Shown: piece by piece, positions 6,101-9,078 of the stretch
Numbering within the stretch: the first letter of the stretch is position 1
Layout: every line of letters starts with the position of its first letter
Assembly: GCA_020426065.1 (NCBI GenBank)
Contig: JAGQQT010000134.1
Coordinates: 1-9,078, forward strand
Source: Planctomycetaceae bacterium
GTDB taxonomy: Bacteria > Planctomycetota > Planctomycetia > Planctomycetales > Planctomycetaceae
DNA: 9,078 bases
Direction of reading: 5' to 3'
Program-made: the position numbers and the translations under genes
Notes under the pieces: model-generated
What the model saw: only the letters and a program-made list of their open reading frames with translations
What the model was told of the DNA's origin: nothing
Databases searched by the model: none

Positions 6101-8402
6101 AGCGAAACAGGTTTTCTGTTTCAACCTGCCACTCTGCTGTCTGAACACCCGGTGCCAGCGAGTTCCAGCGGGGGCCATCGTAACTTGTCAATTCGGAAGC
6201 TTCCGGGCGGCTCTCGGCCGCTCCCGGAAACTGAATTTCATAGCTGAGCAGTCCTTCAACAATTCCCTCTGTGGCAATCACACGTGCAGGGTATTGTCGG
6301 GATCGCGTCCAGCTAACTAAGGCATTGTTTTTTCCCAGCAAGGCATTCTGTCCCAATACATTGATCGACTGGATGGAGCGTGAGGGATCATCCGGACTGA
6401 GGAAGCGAACCAGTGAGGCTTGCGCTTCATTGAGATCGAAGACACAGTTGGTCACATCCAGGTCCAGTTTCACGCTCGTCTGCTCAGGGATCACAGGCAG
6501 GTCAACCAGCACAACCGACTGGGCATCCCGCACGGTTGTCTGGTCGAGTGTGATCCCGGGGAGTGTGGATGACTTCTGGTTTTCTGCAAAGCGAACCAGC
6601 TCGTGTGGACCAGTCATCAGGCAGTTCTCGAAACGGATCTGCCTCGATTCTCCTGCGATATAAAGTCCTGTCGTCGCCTGGGAAAAATGACAGTTAACGA
6701 AACGGATGACTCCCTGGTGAGGTTCCATTCTGGCAATCGGACGCCAGGCGATTCCCTTGACCTCATTCTCTCCAGGCTGATTCTGAGAGTCTTTGTCTGC
6801 TGAATGCCGGAACACTGTTCGTTCGACATGCAGGTTCATCGACTGGCAGACGCACAGTGCGGGGGATTCCGTTTCTCCGGCACGCTTCTTTCCAGATGCA
6901 GCCGTGGAGCCCGGGTTTTCATTTGTGATCAGAATATCCTGCAGCCGGATGTCAGTTCCCCACAGCCTCCAGGGAGAACCTGTAACAACCACTTCAGCCT
7001 TGAGTAATCCCGGTGCTGGCTGACCTTCAGTCTCGACCGGTTTCTGGACGGAAACCAGTAACGGTCCGACGACTGAAACATCATCCGCTCGATATCGAAT
7101 GCCTGGTTCCAGTACCAGTGTGCCATCTTCCTGAGGAGCAGGTAACGGGCGGAGCTGATCAGGATCTTCTTTTAATTCAGCAGGAGTGGATGTCTGTCTG
7201 TTGAGGCTGCTGATGACTGGTATCGTTTTCCATTCAGTCCATGAACTGGCCGCAACAACTCCTACTGCCTGCCACATCAGAAACGCCAGGCAGACAGCGG
7301 CACTGCTTCCCAGTGCAACCGTTTTGGCCTGGTCGTGCCGTGAGATCGGAAAGCTGTTCCGGGCAATCGCGTGCTGGCGGACACTCCGGGAGATCAACTG
7401 AGGAGAAGTCAGAGATCTGGCTGATGCCGAACGCTGAGGAGTTGTCGAAACTGTTCGCAGACGGGGATCCGGGGAGGTCCACTGGCTGATCAGGCGAGTT
7501 GTCTGCTCATCGGTTTCCGGTGCAAGCTCCCGCACATCTGGAATCCGCTGTTCGACATGGGCATTGATTTTGAAGAGCGGATCAACCGAAAACCAGGCCG
7601 GGCGTCCACAGGCCAGTTGCCATAACAGGCAACCGGCGGCATACAGATCACTTTCGTGCGTCCATTTCCCGGTATGCAGGATTTCTGGTGCAAAGTGATC
7701 ATATGATTCGAAGGGCAGTCTGGTCTGAAGGGTCCACCTGGGTTGAGCTTCGGGACGAACACCTCCGTTCAGCAGAAACAGGGAACCTGAACACCCCAGA
7801 AACAGGTTTCCTGGTCGAATGTCTCCGTGAACAAACCCTGTCCTGGCATACTGCGAAAGACGCTCGCGGAGGAATCCGGCAACCAGACTGAGAAATTCGG
7901 GGGTGAAGCGTCCCTGTCGAATCAGCAGATCCCGGGCAGTGAGTCCCTGCTGAAAGGGCGTGATGACATACAATGAAGTCTCGCGAGCCAGATACTGTGG
8001 CGCGGGTTTTTCCAGCCCCGGGTGATAGGCTGCTTCCAGAAGACGGGTGACTGCCTGCGCGGCGGGAATCTGATCTTCCGGGAATTCCTCAACTCGGAAG
8101 AACTGCTGACGATTCGCCGAACGAGCCAGGTAACAGCGATGATACTGCTCATTGCTCAACAGATCGATGAGCAGCATGTCTGCCAGTCGGAGTTGGTCAG
8201 AACGTCCTGCCTGCAGCATTTCCGCCTGAAATGGCGAGAGCTTGCCAGACTGAACCAGGGCATCGATCCAGGTAGAATCGAAGACCGGCAGGTCCTGGGA
8301 GAGTCGGCGGACGACGGTGCGACAGCGCAAGACATCCCGCTCCCGACAGGTCGTCGAGCGTGTGAGTGCATCAATCAATTGTGCTGATGGCAACTCATAC
8401 AT
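6099..8402 (-). CDS. Ser/Thr kinase-like protein (probable pseudokinase) with membrane helix and beta-helix C-terminus
   Basis: The 767-residue product has four parts. An N-terminal segment (about 1-75) carries SGKLSPFQAEMLQAG, a form common ahead of planctomycete kinases. A kinase-like fold (about 85-310) has FVHGDIRPGN as its catalytic loop, an APE motif (HFAPEILHTGKW) and DLYAAGCLLWQL of the F-helix. The Lys of the VAIK motif appears to be Arg (FFRVEEF), and the DFG triplet is replaced by LNG (LLNGGVRPE), so phosphotransfer is doubtful. A membrane helix lies at about 361-385. The remaining ~380 residues contain right-handed beta-helix rungs, with NC steps at 570-571, 593-594 and 652-653 (FVNCHF, FENCLM, VTNCVF). 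With the kinase side in the cytoplasm, the beta-helix would be extracytoplasmic. ATG 8402 is chosen; an in-frame GTG at 8441 would add 13 residues. No clear partner lies alongside. Family assignment is firm for the kinase fold, moderate for the beta-helix, and inferred for lack of activity. Confidence 0.86.
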   Translation of the reverse strand: MYELPSAQLIDALTRSTTCRERDVLRCRTVVRRLSQDLPVFDSTWIDALVQSGKLSPFQAEMLQAGRSDQLRLADMLLIDLLSNEQYHRCYLARSANRQQFFRVEEFPEDQIPAAQAVTRLLEAAYHPGLEKPAPQYLARETSLYVITPFQQGLTARDLLIRQGRFTPEFLSLVAGFLRERLSQYARTGFVHGDIRPGNLFLGCSGSLFLLNGGVRPEAQPRWTLQTRLPFESYDHFAPEILHTGKWTHESDLYAAGCLLWQLACGRPAWFSVDPLFKINAHVEQRIPDVRELAPETDEQTTRLISQWTSPDPRLRTVSTTPQRSASARSLTSPQLISRSVRQHAIARNSFPISRHDQAKTVALGSSAAVCLAFLMWQAVGVVAASSWTEWKTIPVISSLNRQTSTPAELKEDPDQLRPLPAPQEDGTLVLEPGIRYRADDVSVVGPLLVSVQKPVETEGQPAPGLLKAEVVVTGSPWRLWGTDIRLQDILITNENPGSTAASGKKRAGETESPALCVCQSMNLHVERTVFRHSADKDSQNQPGENEVKGIAWRPIARMEPHQGVIRFVNCHFSQATTGLYIAGESRQIRFENCLMTGPHELVRFAENQKSSTLPGITLDQTTVRDAQSVVLVDLPVIPEQTSVKLDLDVTNCVFDLNEAQASLVRFLSPDDPSRSIQSINVLGQNALLGKNNALVSWTRSRQYPARVIATEGIVEGLLSYEIQFPGAAESRPEASELTSYDGPRWNSLAPGVQTAEWQVETENLFR

Positions 8403-8424
8403 TCCTGAGGAATCCTTTCCTCCT
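8401..8424 (-). promoter_or_regulatory. Purine-rich ribosome binding tract and start-codon hairpin of the kinase-like gene
   Basis: The minus strand reads AGGAGGAAAGGA (8424-8413), and then ATTCC-TCA-GGAAT (8413-8401), which can fold into a 5-base-pair hairpin containing the first two bases of the ATG at 8402. The AAAGGA part ends 10 bases before the ATG, rather far in linear distance; folding would shorten it. The arrangement supports the ATG over the GTG at 8441, whose AGG is only three bases upstream. Confidence 0.4.
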
Positions 8425-8451
8425 GCAAAGGTCAGTGCCACAGACCTCAGC

Positions 8452-8467
8452 CTGCTGCATTCAGCAG
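8452..8467. repeat. Small inverted repeat CTGCTG-CATT-CAGCAG upstream of the kinase-like gene
   Basis: A perfect 6-base inverted repeat with a 4-base loop lies 50-65 bases upstream of the ATG at 8402. Its role is unknown; a leader hairpin or operator is possible. The rest of the 253-base gap (8403-8655) shows no gene and no convincing promoter. Confidence 0.25.
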
Positions 8468-8610
8468 CTCATACGAGATGTGAATCCGTTCCCTGTTGAA
8501 ACCAGGCTTTTCTGCTTCCCTGGAGCTGGTGGATCATAACTCACAGACCATCCATCTCCTAGAGGATCTCGTGAGCTGGCGGGAATCGGAGCAAGCATTC
8601 CCAAGCAGTG

Positions 8611-8632
8611 GCAGGGAACAGGTGTTCCCTGC
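8611..8632 (-). terminator. Hairpin after nucleoside diphosphate kinase, candidate terminator
   Basis: GCAGGGAACA (8611-8620) and TGTTCCCTGC (8623-8632) form a perfect 10-base inverted repeat around two bases, realistically a 9-bp stem with a 4-base loop. It starts about 23 bases after the Ndk stop at 8656. No T-run follows on the minus strand, as with the other strong hairpin of this window, so termination efficiency is uncertain. Confidence 0.5.
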
Positions 8633-8655
8633 TTTGTCAGGTCCCCGTAGAGTTA

Positions 8656-9078
8656 TTACTCGTCGGAAGCCAGCATCCAGCCTGCCAGTTCCAGGCTGTA
8701 CTCGCACAGTTCTTCTTTGCGAAAGTAAATGTCGATTTCACGGGCTGCTGCTTCGGGCCCATCGCTGCCGTGAATGAGATTCATCTGGCGGGAGGTGCCG
8801 AAGTCTCCCCGAATAGTTCCCGGGGCTGCTTCCCGACCGTTTGTGCTCCCCATCATGCTACGCATGACCGAAATCGCCTGTGGACCTTCAACAACCAGGG
8901 CGACCACCGGAGCAGCGGTAATGAAAGATTCCAGGTTGGGATAAAACGGCTTATTGACATGTTCTGCGTAATGCGCCCGAGCCAGTTCAGGAGTGACTCT
9001 CAGCATTTTCAGGGCGACAATCTTGAATCCTTTATTTTCAATCCGGCCAAGGATGGATCCAATCAGTCGTCGCTGGAT
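8656..9078 (-). CDS. ndk: Nucleoside diphosphate kinase, 5' end beyond the window
   Basis: Transfers the gamma phosphate of ATP to nucleoside diphosphates through a phosphohistidine, keeping cellular NTP and dNTP pools balanced; a cytosolic oligomer. The frame is open to the right edge, giving 140 residues that begin IQRRLIGSILGRIENKG. This corresponds to the segment after the N-terminal KPDA motif, so about 15 residues are missing. Visible signatures are AHYAEHVNKPFYPNL, the loop TNGREAAPGTIRGDFG and the active-site NLIHGSD, whose His is residue 103 of this fragment, equivalent to about 117-118 in complete enzymes. A Pro usually found after TN is Gly here, a minor departure. A hairpin follows the stop, and the kinase-like gene starts 253 bases downstream on the same strand. 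No functional tie between the two is evident. Confidence 0.97.
   Translation of the reverse strand: MQRRLIGSILGRIENKGFKIVALKMLRVTPELARAHYAEHVNKPFYPNLESFITAAPVVALVVEGPQAISVMRSMMGSTNGREAAPGTIRGDFGTSRQMNLIHGSDGPEAAAREIDIYFRKEELCEYSLELAGWMLASDE

Overview
The window looks like chromosomal DNA of a Planctomycetota bacterium, perhaps of the Gimesia type. This is inferred from gene content: a serine/threonine-kinase-like protein with a planctomycete-style N-terminal segment fused through one membrane helix to a beta-helix, and a pair of membrane-anchored SPFH/band-7 proteins. Base composition looks balanced. No tRNA, rRNA, CRISPR array, insertion sequence or phage gene was seen, so this reads as ordinary core or lineage-specific chromosome rather than a mobile island.

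Layout. Bases 1-1378 (minus) hold the N-terminal 459 residues of a two-transmembrane HAMP sensor histidine kinase that runs off the left edge. Upstream of it on the same strand, after a 164-base gap with a strong GC hairpin, is a tandem pair of paralogous SPFH proteins: B at 1543-3195 and A at 3259-4854. The pair is probably one transcription unit (63-base gap) that starts in the 384-base divergent region 4855-5238. In the other direction, 5239-6078 (plus) encodes a small, degenerate flavoprotein/pyridine-nucleotide-oxidoreductase-like protein. It converges, with only 20 bases between stop codons, on 6099-8402 (minus), a probable pseudokinase-transmembrane-beta-helix protein. At the right edge, 8656-9078 (minus) is nucleoside diphosphate kinase, missing about its first 15 residues.

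How the genes may work together. A and B share an unusual architecture: an N-terminal membrane helix, three tandem beta-type modules of about 50-75 residues, an SPFH domain, and a long charged helix rich in Ala, Glu and Lys. They probably form a hetero-oligomeric membrane scaffold. The general logic resembles HflK/HflC or flotillins, and the repeat-SPFH-helix order also resembles the eukaryotic major vault protein. The histidine kinase downstream may be co-transcribed with them, but no response regulator lies in the window. The remaining genes show no evident link to that unit.

The most interesting items are the modular SPFH pair, the kinase-like protein with lost catalytic motifs joined to a predicted periplasmic beta-helix, and the miniaturised oxidoreductase. 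All functional statements rest on reading motifs by eye.
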